Notes: a model not told the origin generated them from the letters alone. DNA of 64,000 bases from UBA5905 sp964609975 (GCA_964609975.1 CAZSTR010000003.1:23212-87211), one strand, 5' to 3'. Counted from the stretch's first letter, positions 16,563 to 25,692 are shown. Numbers and translations: made by a program.

Positions 16563-17372
16563 TTATGCGCCGTCTTTTTCGTTGGCCGGCGTGTGGCGGA
16601 AGGCGGTTGGGGAGCACCCGACTTTCGCGGAGAAAAAACGAGAAAAAGCCAGCACATCGAAAAAAACCAGCGAGGCGGCGATTTCCGTTACAGACAGGGA
16701 GGAGCTATGCAACAGCTCCTTTGCGGCGGTCAGCTTTTTTGCGGTGATATACTGCTTCGGCGACATCCCGAAGCTTTCGCGGAAGAGACGATGCAAATAG
16801 GCGGAGCTGATGCCGAGAATGTCGGTGATTTCCTGTATGCGCAGAGGTGTGTGCAAATGGGTCTGGATATAGTCGGCGGAAAATCGAAGGTATGTTTCCG
16901 CGTTGGAGGAGTCGACCGAGAGAAAGGGAGTGTGCAAATTGAAAATATGCAAAAACAGCTCCAAAAGCTGGGCGTCGGTGAGCACTCGATTGTGATGGGC
17001 ACGGATATATTCCATGACGCTTTGGATGGTCTTAGAAAATCCATATTCAAAAATCTGCGATTGTGCATCAGCTGGATACCGGTCGAAAAAGGCGGCCATA
17101 CGATTGTCATCGCTGGTAATCCATAAAAATTCCCAGGGCTGTGCTGCGTCCGGATAATATTGCTCCAGTTGTCCCCGGCGGATGAGAAAGCCCTGCCCGG
17201 ACCGCACCGGGTGGCCGTTGAATGTCCCCTTTCCGCGCACAACATAATGAATCAGCCAAATGTCGCGCCTTCCGGGGCCGAAGCGGTTGTTTTGTGGGTC
17301 AGCGCTGCACCCGATGTTGTTGATATGCAAAATTGGACTTTCTCCCATGGACAACACGTGATAAAAGCTCAT
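16563..17372 (-). CDS. AraC family transcriptional regulator
   Basis: A 269-residue regulator with an N-terminal cupin-like sensing domain (about residues 1-150) and a C-terminal double helix-turn-helix (about 165-262) that includes ILGISSAYLHRLFRESFG and the signature FSRFFSAKVGCSPTAFR. ATG 17372 follows AAAGGG. It is divergent from a beta-helix gene at 17498, a layout typical of glycan-use loci, so a plant or mucin sugar may be the effector; that is inference. Confidence 0.9.
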   Translation of the reverse strand: MSFYHVLSMGESPILHINNIGCSADPQNNRFGPGRRDIWLIHYVVRGKGTFNGHPVRSGQGFLIRRGQLEQYYPDAAQPWEFLWITSDDNRMAAFFDRYPADAQSQIFEYGFSKTIQSVMEYIRAHHNRVLTDAQLLELFLHIFNLHTPFLSVDSSNAETYLRFSADYIQTHLHTPLRIQEITDILGISSAYLHRLFRESFGMSPKQYITAKKLTAAKELLHSSSLSVTEIAASLVFFDVLAFSRFFSAKVGCSPTAFRHTPANEKDGA

Positions 17373-17408
17373 TTTACGCCCTTTCTTTCTTTTGGTTATG
17401 TTGTTGAG

Positions 17409-17438
17409 ATTTTACCATATACTCTATCGGTTTTGCAA
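17409..17438 (-). promoter_or_regulatory. Possible promoter of the AraC gene
   Basis: On the minus strand TTGCAA (17433-17438) and TAAAAT (17409-17414) are separated by 18 bases. Confidence 0.42.
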
Positions 17439-17497
17439 TAGGTTTTTTTGTCCTTTTATGGTTAAATGAAAGCAAATCGAAAATGGGAGGAAAAACG

Positions 17498-18728
17498 ATG
17501 GTCGATTGGATTTTTGTTGCCGCCGCAGACAGCACGGCGGCGGCGAGGGAGCGGGCCGACTATATCTGCCGCGGAGAAAACGACGAATGTGTTCTCCAAA
17601 TGGCGGTGGAGGCTTGTATTGAACAGGATAAAAACCTGTATCTGTTCAACGGGCGGTATTGTATTGACCGCTTCATGGATTTTGGAGACGAGGGGCCGTT
17701 GTCGGCGATTTGTATCCCCAACACTCATCGGGAATTTCGTTTCGAGGGACAAAACCACGAATACGGTTTTCAAAAGCGGTTTGACAACGGCGTCGTGCTA
17801 TATGTATCGGAAAAGGCGCTGGCCGCTGCCGACGGGAGTGAAGCGTCTGTGCTTCGCGGCCGCTGGACACCGCTCGGAATTCAAAACGGTTCCTGTCTGC
17901 GGCTGGAGAATATTGCGGTGGTTTTGGCGAACAACTGCCATGCGGTGCGTGGATTTGCGGCGCGTGGACCGAGTGGAGGTAAAAAATGTTTCTCTGATTT
18001 CCTATGGCGATGCCATCGCGCCGGACAGTCCGGTGGGACTGGGTACGGCCCCGCCGATCCCGGCGAAGGGGTGCATCGGTTTAACCATGACGGACGGAAG
18101 CAATTATAATTACAGCAACTATACCAATGTGCAAACCTGGGGCTTCGATGAGGGGATTCAGGTGGGCGGCGAGCATGTTGTTTGCATCAACTGTGGGGCG
18201 ACGATCGGCAATTATGGCTTCACTTTTGGGAATTATCCTTTCCACTGTGGCGCAAATCATCCCATCACCCTCATCAACTGCATGGACGAGCGCAATGTGA
18301 ACCTGCCGTATTTCGGGCGGTGGTGCGGGGATGACGCCCGCGGCGGCGGAAGATTGGTTGGCGGGCAGGAGGTGGCGCTCATCAGCTTCAATTTGGAGCG
18401 CGTCGCCGCACAGACACCCGGCGGAAGATTGGGAGATTTAATGAAGGAGGAAATCCCAGGTTCCTGGCGCGGTCGCATCGAGTTCACCGTCCAGCCGGAC
18501 TGGTGCGCCACCAACGCCGTGGACTTCCAGCTTTGGGAAAGCGATGGGTCGGGCAGTGGAATTCTTACTCGCAACAGCACCCACAAGGCGGTCTGCTCCA
18601 CAAAGGAACGGGAGAGCTATTATCCGACGCTGGGACAACAGCTGTTTGATACCGATTTGAATCGGATGCTGATATGTATCGACCCGCAGAAGCGTCTTTG
18701 GGTGGATTTTTTGAGAAACCCGGTGTAA
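17498..18728 (+). pseudogene. Right-handed beta-helix protein, interrupted by a frameshift
   Basis: Two overlapping frames encode one protein. The first, from ATG 17498 behind GGGAGG, is homologous-looking up to NNCHA near 17945; it then continues in the +1 frame as VDLRRVDRVEVKNVSLIS to the TAA at 18728. The joined product would be about 410 residues, rich in short beta-strand repeats (ITLINC, VNLPYF), with a tail FDTDLNRMLICID like those of pectate-lyase-fold proteins. One extra base, or two missing, near 17941-17956 explains the break. It could be a real mutation or a sequencing error. The exact enzyme family is not recognised. Confidence 0.65.
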
Positions 18729-18736
18729 GCGCAGGG

Positions 18737-18771
18737 AAAATCGTCTCCGTCTTTGACGGAGACGATTTTTT
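18737..18771 (+). terminator. Intrinsic terminator after the beta-helix gene
   Basis: A perfect 14-bp stem (18737-18750 with 18756-18769) and a 5-base loop are followed by a T run. Confidence 0.92.
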
Positions 18772-18865
18772 GTGGGCTTCGGTTGCGCCGGGGCGCACTT
18801 TTGGTTATGCTGCCAAAAATAAAGCTGCCTTCTGTTTTTGAAATAACTCTGTTTGCGTATATAAC

Positions 18866-18894
18866 TTGAAAATTTGAAAAGAAAATGGTATATT
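18866..18894 (+). promoter_or_regulatory. Promoter of the NERD gene
   Basis: TTGAAA (18866-18871) and TATATT (18889-18894) are separated by 17 bases in an AT-rich stretch. The leader before the start at 19003 is about 100 bases, with nothing else recognised in it. Confidence 0.65.
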
Positions 18895-19002
18895 AAGTCA
18901 CAGAAAAGGTTTGGTGCAAGCGGGAACCACCATTGGCAGAGGGAACCGAGGGTGATTTTTTCAAATTTCACAAAAGCATATATGCCACAGGGGGGATAAG
19001 CT

Positions 19003-19884
19003 GTGTTTTGGGTAATGTTTGCCCTTGCGATAGGAATCATGCTATTGGTTCTTGCTTTGAAAAAAGGAAGCTATGAAGCCGGCTCTTATTCGCAGATAAC
19101 GAAAGTCCCTTTTTTTCAAAGAAAGCGCAATGTGGGTTGCTATGGCGAATATCTCATATACGAACAGCTGAAATCATTAGAAAATTCCGGAATGCGGTTC
19201 TTGTTCAATGCGTATATTCCCACCAATGGCGGTACGACCGCTGAAATTGATGTTTTACTGCTATGCAACAAGGGAGTTATTGTTATAGAAAGCAAGAATT
19301 ATGGTGGCTGGATATTTGGAAGTGAGCATCAAAGGCTTTGGTATCAGACATTGCCTGCCGGTGACGGGTTGAGTACGAAGGAGAGCTTTTATAACCCGAT
19401 AATGCAGAATCGTTCGCATATCCGGCATCTCGCCAGATTGATTGGCGAAAATATTCCCATGTATTCCTTTGTTGTGTTTTCGGACAGATGTAAACTGAAA
19501 AATATCGCCGTAAACAGTAGCGATGTGCGTGTTGTTCGCCGAAAAATGCTCTATGCTTCATTGCTTGATTTGTTTCATAGTGTTCCGGGTAATGCTTTGA
19601 GTGAACAGGATGTTGCAGGCATATACGAACGATTATACCCGTATACGCAAACAAGTCCGGAGAGAAAGTCTATTTACATTTCAAATGCCCAACGCTATGC
19701 GAATTTACAGAGTAACAAATCATCGCCGAAAAGCAAACCGCTTGTGAAGGGAGATGGTTATCATTGTCCGCAGTGTGGGGGAAAGCTTATTTTGAGAACG
19801 GCGACAAAAGGTGTATATGCGGGGAATCCATTTCTGGGATGTGCCAATTACCCTAAGTGCCGATATATCCAAAGCTTAAAATAG
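19003..19884 (+). CDS. NERD domain nuclease-like protein with C4 zinc finger
   Basis: A 293-residue protein with an N-terminal membrane helix (residues 2-20), a NERD domain (about 45-165) and a C-terminal topoisomerase-type C4 zinc ribbon (CPQC...CANYPKC). The NERD domain has the nuclease-like residues Asp83 and Glu96-Ser-Lys98 (EIDV...IESKNYGG), so an active restriction-type fold is plausible. GTG 19003 follows a GGGGGG ribosome site. Codon use is more AT-rich than the neighbours, and the gene has its own promoter and terminator, which suggests acquisition by transfer. The biological role of such proteins is not established. Confidence 0.85.
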   Translation: MFWVMFALAIGIMLLVLALKKGSYEAGSYSQITKVPFFQRKRNVGCYGEYLIYEQLKSLENSGMRFLFNAYIPTNGGTTAEIDVLLLCNKGVIVIESKNYGGWIFGSEHQRLWYQTLPAGDGLSTKESFYNPIMQNRSHIRHLARLIGENIPMYSFVVFSDRCKLKNIAVNSSDVRVVRRKMLYASLLDLFHSVPGNALSEQDVAGIYERLYPYTQTSPERKSIYISNAQRYANLQSNKSSPKSKPLVKGDGYHCPQCGGKLILRTATKGVYAGNPFLGCANYPKCRYIQSLK

Positions 19885-19941
19885 GCACAAGAAGGCATCC
19901 CATTATTGATTGAAAATCTGCATAAAAACATCGGTTGGCAC

Positions 19942-19981
19942 AAGACCGCAAAGTTCTGCATGGACTTTGCGGTCTTTTTTA
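19942..19981 (+). terminator. Intrinsic terminator after the NERD gene
   Basis: A perfect 13-bp stem (19942-19954 with 19964-19976) is followed by TTTT. It separates the NERD gene from the phage cassette. Confidence 0.92.
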
Positions 19982-20122
19982 TTGCCCCGGCGGTTCCTTG
20001 GGGATATTGCCGGGATTCTCTTTTCGCTGGGGAATTCGACAGAATTGGACAAAATTTTCCGACAAAAAAGCGGAAAAAGGGAAAATGGCGGGATTTTTTC
20101 GCAAAAAAGCGTGTAGAAGGGG

Positions 20123-20151
20123 TTGACATGGCAAAAAATGGCAATTACAAT
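20123..20151 (+). promoter_or_regulatory. Sigma-A promoter of the phage head cassette
   Basis: TTGACA (20123-20128) and TACAAT (20146-20151) are separated by 17 bases, with the first start codon 43 bases downstream behind AAGGAGG. No repressor gene or operator was recognised next to it. Confidence 0.8.
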
Positions 20152-20194
20152 AGAAATAGACGAACAAATGTTCCGAATTGAAAAGGAGGGGCGT

Positions 20195-20389
20195 ATGTGT
20201 TTAGGCGATTGGCGTAGAAAAACCGCCGGGATGGCGGATGAGCTGCCGCTGTTTTTTCGCTTTGCGGAGGAGGGGCCGGCGACCATCGACGACTATTTTG
20301 AAGGGGAGGAGGTGGAGAAAAGCCGCTATTGGGAAAGCCGGAATGGCTGGCACCCCTGTGTGCTTGTGACGCTTGGAAAGGAGGTATGA
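20195..20389 (+). CDS. Hypothetical protein, first gene of the phage cassette
   Basis: A 64-residue protein, acidic in its middle (DDYFEGEEVEKS), with no membrane segment and no recognised domain. ATG 20195 follows AAGGAGG; the frame is open upstream to 20123 but that would place the start inside the promoter. It is the first gene after the cassette promoter, and its small size and position would suit a regulator or packaging helper, though nothing shows this. Confidence 0.6.
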   Translation: MCLGDWRRKTAGMADELPLFFRFAEEGPATIDDYFEGEEVEKSRYWESRNGWHPCVLVTLGKEV

Positions 20390-20437
20390 GGACGAGAAAA
20401 GAAAATGGCGCCTGAGGGCGAAAGGAGTGGAAAAGCA

Positions 20438-20842
20438 ATGGACACACCCTTGGAGCGTCGCCGATTGGCGACACTGACGGAGGGGATTGAAAAAGCGAAG
20501 GCATATGCGCAGGAGCAGGATGTGCCGTTGACCGCGGAGCGGCTGGCGGCCACACTAGACATGGATTTAGAGGAATTTCGCCGCATAGCACGCGGGGAAT
20601 ATCCGGCGAAAACCCCGGCCACGCGGGAAAAGGTGGCGCTGCTGATGCGCGCCGGGCGGGAGGCAACCGCCAGCGTTGTGGAGCACGCCATGCGGCGCGG
20701 ATCGGGCACGAATATGCATTTGCTTTATCTCAAGAACAACGCAGGATATGACAAAGAAAAGGAAATCGCCGCCGGAGGGTCGGAGAAAAAGGACGATCCG
20801 CCGCCGGTGGTATTCATCCGAGAGGGGGATATTTCTGAATAA
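20438..20842 (+). CDS. Putative phage terminase small subunit
   Basis: A 134-residue protein just upstream of the terminase large subunit gene. The N-terminal half is helical, with a helix-turn-helix-like stretch (LTAERLAATLDMDLEEFRRIA), and the segment LLYLKNNAGYDKEKE resembles the LKNN(F/A)GY motif seen in clostridial small terminases. It would bind phage DNA and guide the large subunit. ATG 20438 follows AAAGGAG; an in-frame ATG at 20405 lacks a good site. The call rests on position and this motif. Confidence 0.65.
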   Translation: MDTPLERRRLATLTEGIEKAKAYAQEQDVPLTAERLAATLDMDLEEFRRIARGEYPAKTPATREKVALLMRAGREATASVVEHAMRRGSGTNMHLLYLKNNAGYDKEKEIAAGGSEKKDDPPPVVFIREGDISE

Positions 20843-20843
20843 T

Positions 20844-21017
20844 ATGGCTGAGCTGATGGAGGTTTACCGTCAGTCCTTGCTTGGACTGCAAAAGAGGCAT
20901 GAGGAATTGACAAATCAGCGTCATTTTTTTGATAAACGAGTGGCGCTTTTGGAGGAGGAAATGGATGAAATATGGGAGGCGATGCACATGATGGAGCCAT
21001 ATCTGCACAGCACATAA
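20844..21017 (+). CDS. Small coiled-coil protein
   Basis: A 57-residue protein with heptad-like Leu and Glu spacing (LLGLQKRHEELTNQRHFF, ALLEEEMDEIWEAM), predicted to be one long helix. It begins one base after the small terminase stop and overlaps the start of the large terminase by 46 bases. The ribosome site is weak (GAGGGGGA about 17 bases upstream), so translation may depend on coupling. No family is recognised. Confidence 0.5.
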   Translation: MAELMEVYRQSLLGLQKRHEELTNQRHFFDKRVALLEEEMDEIWEAMHMMEPYLHST

Positions 21018-22300
21018 GGGCGGCCGAAACGGTGCAGGTTTCGGAGCTTGTGGGAGGAGGGTACGGCGCCTTTTGGCGCTGTCGCAAGCGCTATCGGGTC
21101 ATTAAAGGCGGCAAGGGGTCGAAAAAATCCTCCACGGCGGCGCTGTGGTATATCGTGCACCTGATGAAATATCCGGAAGCGAATTTGCTGGTGGTGCGGC
21201 AGGTATACCGCACCCATGCGGACAGCACCTATGCCCAGCTCCGCTGGGCCATCCGCCGCCTGCGGGTGGAGCACCTCTGGCGGGCAGGAAAAGAGCCGCT
21301 GGAGTTGGTATACCGTCCCACGGGTCAGCGAATTCTGTTCCGCGGGATGGACCATGTGGACAAGCTGGCCTCCACCACGGTGGACACGGGTGTGCTTTGC
21401 TGGGTTTGGGTGGAGGAGGCCTTCGAAATCGCCCGCGAGGTGGATTTCGACAAGCTGGATTTGTCCATCCCGCGGGGCGCTGTGCGGCCGCCGCTTTTCA
21501 AACAGACGACCCTGACCTTCAACCCTTGGAGCGAGCATCATTGGTTGAAAAAGCGGTTCTTCGACCATCGGGACGGACAGGTTTTGGCGATGACGGTGGA
21601 TTATCGCTGTAACGAATTTCTCGACGAGGCGGATAAACAGCTGTTCGAGCGACTGCAAAGGGAAAACCCACGGCGCTATGCGGTGGCGGGGCTTGGCCAA
21701 TGGGGACATAGCGAGGGGCTGGTTTTCGAAAACTGGGAGGTGCAGGAATTTTCGCTGGAAGGGCTTCGTGCCCCTTCCATGCACCACATTTTCGGCTTAG
21801 ACTACGGTTATAGCAATGATCCAACGGCCTTTATCGCAGCGGCGGTGGAGGAAAAAACAAAAACGCTGTTTATCTATGATGAGCATTATCAGCGTCGGAT
21901 GCTTAACGAGGACATTGCGGCAATGCTGCGGGAGAAAGGGGTTCAGAAGGAGCGCATCCGGGCGGACAGTGCAGAGCCGAAATCCAACGATGATTTGCGG
22001 CGGCTGGGTATCCGGCGGTTGACCCCCGCCGACAAGCGACCGGGCAGCGTGAACGCCGGAATTGCCCGGTTGCAGGAATATCGGATTCTTGTACACCCCC
22101 GTTGTGTGCACACGGCGCAGGAGCTGAACAGTTATTGCTGGCAAAGCGGCGGCCGGGACGGAGAGTTTTTCAACCGCCCGGCGGATAGGGATAATCATCT
22201 GATGGATGCGTTGCGCTATGCCATGGATGAGTTTCCGCGAGGGACGCCGGAAAAGGGTCAGGTACGCAGCTATGGGCCAGGCGGCGGCTGGGCGGGATAA
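20972..22300 (+). CDS. Phage terminase large subunit (PBSX family)
   Basis: A 442-residue DNA-packaging motor. The ATPase half has Walker A-like GGKGSKKSS and Walker B-like VWVEEAFE; the nuclease half has the RuvC-fold acids in FGLDYGYSNDP, RADSAEP and DNHLMDALRYAM. All key positions look intact, so packaging activity is possible. ATG 20972 lies 14 bases after GGAGGAGG; GTG 21032 is an alternative that would avoid the overlap with the coiled-coil gene. Length and order match PBSX-type terminases of Firmicutes phages. Confidence 0.9.
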   Translation: MGGDAHDGAISAQHIRAAETVQVSELVGGGYGAFWRCRKRYRVIKGGKGSKKSSTAALWYIVHLMKYPEANLLVVRQVYRTHADSTYAQLRWAIRRLRVEHLWRAGKEPLELVYRPTGQRILFRGMDHVDKLASTTVDTGVLCWVWVEEAFEIAREVDFDKLDLSIPRGAVRPPLFKQTTLTFNPWSEHHWLKKRFFDHRDGQVLAMTVDYRCNEFLDEADKQLFERLQRENPRRYAVAGLGQWGHSEGLVFENWEVQEFSLEGLRAPSMHHIFGLDYGYSNDPTAFIAAAVEEKTKTLFIYDEHYQRRMLNEDIAAMLREKGVQKERIRADSAEPKSNDDLRRLGIRRLTPADKRPGSVNAGIARLQEYRILVHPRCVHTAQELNSYCWQSGGRDGEFFNRPADRDNHLMDALRYAMDEFPRGTPEKGQVRSYGPGGGWAG

Positions 22301-22333
22301 AAGCACGGAAAATGCGAAAAGGAGGATAGAGCA

Positions 22334-22522
22334 ATGTTTTTTGGTGGGTTTCTGTGCGGGTGCGGAGTGGTGACAGCGGCTTTTCTTTTGGCGCGCCGCC
22401 GCGGGCGCACCGGCCTTCCCGCTGGGCGAAGGCAACGGGCCGAATGGCAAAAAAATCGGAATTTTTTATATTATGACGGGACGGCGATGCCGCCCGTGAA
22501 GGAGGAGAAGCATGGAGGATAA
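22334..22522 (+). CDS. Small membrane protein of the phage cassette
   Basis: A 62-residue protein with one hydrophobic N-terminal segment (residues 2-20, FFGGFLCGCGVVTAAFLLA) followed by a basic tail. AAAAGGAGG precedes ATG 22334, so translation should be strong. It overlaps the portal gene by 11 bases. No family is recognised; a holin would normally have more than one charged-flanked helix and lie elsewhere in the phage order. Confidence 0.55.
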   Translation: MFFGGFLCGCGVVTAAFLLARRRGRTGLPAGRRQRAEWQKNRNFLYYDGTAMPPVKEEKHGG

Positions 22523-24131
22523 TCGAACACAGCCGACAACGGACGAGGTGTTTCGGGAATTCGAACGGGGCGTCGTCTTCAAGCGCAGTCTCGGCGAACG
22601 GGGAATGTATGAGCAAAACAGCATAAACGAGCGGTTTTATTCCGGAGACCAGTGGCAGGGAGTGCATTGCGGCGACAGCCGGCCGCTGGTGCGGCACAAT
22701 GTGATTCGCCGCATCGGCGAATACAAAATGGCGGTTGTCGCGGCAGCGCCGGCGGCGGTGCAGTTTTCGGTGGAGGGAATTCCCAACACCTTGGCTATGC
22801 AGGAAAAAATTCGCCGGTATCGTCAGGCCTTGTGCCGCGACGAGGACTGCGAGGAATTGTCCGGCGCGGAGGAGGCGCAAACGGTGGCGGCGGCGTTAAC
22901 GGATTATTTCGCTACCACCGGGAGGCGCTTGCGGCTTAACGATTTGGGTCAGCGGGCGTTGCGCAACGCCTATATCTCCGGAAGCGGCGTGCTGTATACC
23001 TATTGGGATGACCGGGTGTGCACGGGACTATACGCCGACCGGGCGAAGCAAAAGCCGATTCGCGGCGACATCGCCTGCGAGGTGCTGGACATCGAGCAGG
23101 TGTATTTCGGTGATCCGTATTTGGAGGAGCTACAAGAGCAGCCCTTTATCCTCGTCGCCCAGCAGAAGCCGCTGGCGCAGGTGCGTCGTCAGGCGAAGCG
23201 GGAGGGCTGTGTCGGATGGGAGAAAATCCGGGCGGATGACGGCGGGCAGGAGCCGGAGGGCCGGGTGACGGTTTTGACTCGGTTTTGGAAGGAATATGAC
23301 GAGGAGGGAGAATGTTGCCGGGTGATGGCCATGCGGGTGTGCCGGAACGCGGTTCTGCGGCCCGCCTGGGATTTGGGGGTGCGGCTATATCCACTGAGCC
23401 TGTTTCGCTGGGAGGAGAAGCGGGACGCGGCCTATGGAGAAAGCGAAATTCCCTATCTCATTCCCAACCAGATTGCCATCAACCGCACCGTTTCGGCTGG
23501 GGTTTGGGCGGTGATGCTGTCGGGGATGCCCATCATGTTGGTGAACGGGGAGCTTGTACCCCAGCCCATCACCAACGACCCCGGCCAAATTATCCCCATT
23601 TACGGCTCGGCGGAGGATTTGCAAAACGCGGTGCACTATGTGGAACCGCCTGCTTTTTCGGCGGATTTCAACGCCAATGTGCAAAACCTCATCACGGAAA
23701 CCATGACGCAGGCCGGTATCAGCACCACCCTCTTGGGCGATGTGAAGCCGGACAACACCTCGGCCATTTTGGCGGTGCGGGAGGCATCGCTCATGCCTTT
23801 ACAGCTTATTCAAAATCGCTATTTCGGCTTTATCGAGCAAACTGCCCGCATTTGGGCGGAATTCTGGCTGACGATGTACGGAGACCGGGCGTTGAAGCTG
23901 GAGCTGCCGGACGGGGTCTGGTATATGGCCTTTCAGGCAGATAAATATCGGGATTTGCTGTTGTCCATTTCGGTGGATGTGGGCGCCGGAAGCCAGTACA
24001 GCGAGACCCGCTCCGTGGAAACGCTGGACAATTTGTATACGAACGGTGTGATCACCGCAAAACAGTATTTGAGCCGCCTGCCACAGGGCTTTGTTCCAAA
24101 GCTGGATGCCCTGATGCAGGAGCTTGAATAA
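22512..24131 (+). CDS. Phage portal protein
   Basis: A 539-residue portal protein that forms the ring through which DNA enters the head. Its position right after the large terminase, its length and its composition (helical core, YRQAL, IPYLIPNQIAINRTVSAGVW, TQAGISTTLLGDVKPDNTSA) fit P22-like portals of Firmicutes phages. GGAGGAGAAGC precedes ATG 22512. The gene is intact, with no internal stop. Confidence 0.85.
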   Translation: MEDNRTQPTTDEVFREFERGVVFKRSLGERGMYEQNSINERFYSGDQWQGVHCGDSRPLVRHNVIRRIGEYKMAVVAAAPAAVQFSVEGIPNTLAMQEKIRRYRQALCRDEDCEELSGAEEAQTVAAALTDYFATTGRRLRLNDLGQRALRNAYISGSGVLYTYWDDRVCTGLYADRAKQKPIRGDIACEVLDIEQVYFGDPYLEELQEQPFILVAQQKPLAQVRRQAKREGCVGWEKIRADDGGQEPEGRVTVLTRFWKEYDEEGECCRVMAMRVCRNAVLRPAWDLGVRLYPLSLFRWEEKRDAAYGESEIPYLIPNQIAINRTVSAGVWAVMLSGMPIMLVNGELVPQPITNDPGQIIPIYGSAEDLQNAVHYVEPPAFSADFNANVQNLITETMTQAGISTTLLGDVKPDNTSAILAVREASLMPLQLIQNRYFGFIEQTARIWAEFWLTMYGDRALKLELPDGVWYMAFQADKYRDLLLSISVDVGAGSQYSETRSVETLDNLYTNGVITAKQYLSRLPQGFVPKLDALMQELE

Positions 24132-24195
24132 GGCCTTCCCTCTTGACCCCAATGGAGACAGGGGAGGTGTGATTTATGCGATAGGAGGAAAAAGC

Positions 24196-24675
24196 ATGGA
24201 AAAAACGAACCCGATGATTCCGCAGGAGGAAGAAACAAACGAACCGGTCGGTCTGGAGGAGCCAATGCCGTTGGAAGTCTCGACGCAGGATGCTTTTTCG
24301 GGGGCGACCGAAGCGGACGGCGCGGCGCCGGTCGCGAAAATGGTCGAAGCAGAGGCAGAAGGAGAAAAGCGTGCGTCGGCGGACATCACCCACCGCCTGG
24401 CGATGGATTTTATTCGGATGCAACAGCAGATGCCTTCGTTGCAATCGCCGGATGCGCTCCCCGATGCGGTGTTTGACATGGCTGCGCGGGAGAACATCCC
24501 GCTGATGGATGCGTTTTTGCGCATCCGCTGGCAGGAGGAGCAGAAAATCCGGCGAGAGGAGGAGCGGCGCCACATGGCGGCGCTCAGCTCCAGTGGCTCT
24601 CTGCGAAAGGGACAGACAGCTGTTTCACCGGAGCAGGATGCCTTTGCCCGCTCATTTCGGCGGGCGCTGCGATGA
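24196..24675 (+). CDS. Putative capsid scaffolding protein
   Basis: A 159-residue, strongly charged protein between portal and coat genes, where phages keep the scaffold. The first third is acidic and low in complexity; the remainder is predicted helical (IRWQEEQKIRREEERRH). ATG 24196 follows ATAGGAGG. Sequence similarity to a named scaffold family could not be recognised, so the call comes from position, size and composition. Confidence 0.62.
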   Translation: MEKTNPMIPQEEETNEPVGLEEPMPLEVSTQDAFSGATEADGAAPVAKMVEAEAEGEKRASADITHRLAMDFIRMQQQMPSLQSPDALPDAVFDMAARENIPLMDAFLRIRWQEEQKIRREEERRHMAALSSSGSLRKGQTAVSPEQDAFARSFRRALR

Positions 24676-24729
24676 AATGCAAAAAGCACGCAGAAAACAA
24701 AAATGTGAAAAAAGAAAGGAAAATGAAAA

Positions 24730-25647
24730 ATGAGCTTGAATTTGAATGATATGTCTGTGAAAATGACCGATACGCTGGACAAGGCCGTAGTGGAAAAGCC
24801 GGTCACCGGCTTTCTCGCCGACAATTCCCTGCGAGGAAAATTCGTGGGCACGAAGACGGTGATGATTCCGGAGATGAATGTGTCTGGTCTGGGCGATTAT
24901 AACCGGGACACCGGCTTTGTCAGCGGCACGGTTTCGGTTTCATCCACCCCCTTTACGCTGGCGATGGACCGAGGCCGCTCCTTCCAGCTGGACCGCGAGG
25001 ATCATGACGAAAGCGGCGTGGCTGACCTGGCCGGCCAGATTATGGGCGAATTTGTGCGCACCCAGGTGGTGCCGGAAATCGACGCCTATGTGCTGTCGAA
25101 GCTGGCGGGCTATGCGGTGACGAAAAATCAGACGGTGACAGGAACGCCCGCCACCGAGGGGCTGAAAATGCTGCAGAATGCCATCGCCGCGGCGCAAAAC
25201 GCGGTGGGCTATGACGAGGAGCTGGTGGCCTTTGTGGACAGCACCATGTGGTCTGCTCTGCAGAACAGCGAGGAGCTTTCCCGTATGCTGGTGGCCAGCG
25301 ATTTTCAGAAAGGTGAGCTGAACACGCGGGTGACGAGCCTGAACGGCGTGGCGATTTTGCCGGTGCCGGACAGCCGTATGAAAACCGCCTTCACCTTCAA
25401 CGACGGCACCACCTTCGGCCAGGAGAGCGGCGGATTTGTTCCCGCCTCCTCCGCCAAGAGCATCGGACTTTTGCTCATCCCGCGGCGGGCGGCGTCCCTT
25501 ATCAAGAAAACCGAGCAGGTGCGCTGTTTTGACCCGGAGCATAATCTGCAGGCGGACGCCTGGAAAATGGACTATCGTCTCTATTATGATGTGGTGGTGA
25601 AAAACAGCCTTGGCAGCGGTATCATCGCCTATACCTTTGGAGAATAA
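24730..25647 (+). CDS. Phage major capsid (coat) protein
   Basis: A 305-residue protein with the pattern of HK97-fold coat proteins: an N-terminal arm, then a core with TPFTLAMDRGRSFQLDRED, VPEIDAYVLSKLAGYA and the typical ALQNSEELSRM, and a C-terminal LLIPRRAASLIKKTEQVRCF. It follows the scaffold-like gene by 54 bases, with AAAGGAAAATGAAAA before ATG 24730. It is intact and about the usual length for a mature-size coat protein without a fused protease. Confidence 0.85.
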   Translation: MSLNLNDMSVKMTDTLDKAVVEKPVTGFLADNSLRGKFVGTKTVMIPEMNVSGLGDYNRDTGFVSGTVSVSSTPFTLAMDRGRSFQLDREDHDESGVADLAGQIMGEFVRTQVVPEIDAYVLSKLAGYAVTKNQTVTGTPATEGLKMLQNAIAAAQNAVGYDEELVAFVDSTMWSALQNSEELSRMLVASDFQKGELNTRVTSLNGVAILPVPDSRMKTAFTFNDGTTFGQESGGFVPASSAKSIGLLLIPRRAASLIKKTEQVRCFDPEHNLQADAWKMDYRLYYDVVVKNSLGSGIIAYTFGE

Positions 25648-25692
25648 GTGAATGCAGAAAGCCGTAAAAAACGATAAGGGAGGTTGGGCGAT

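Larger units (their letters stand above)
19885..20194 (+). other. Intergenic region between the NERD gene and the phage cassette
   Basis: No convincing gene lies in these 310 bases; short open frames in all three forward frames look like chance. The region holds the NERD terminator and the cassette promoter. No direct repeat or tRNA piece that would mark an attachment site was seen. Confidence 0.6.

Noticed and set aside
19906..20181. Overlapping short frames between the NERD gene and the cassette
   Set aside because: All cover the terminator and promoter, overlap each other in three frames and lack ribosome sites.
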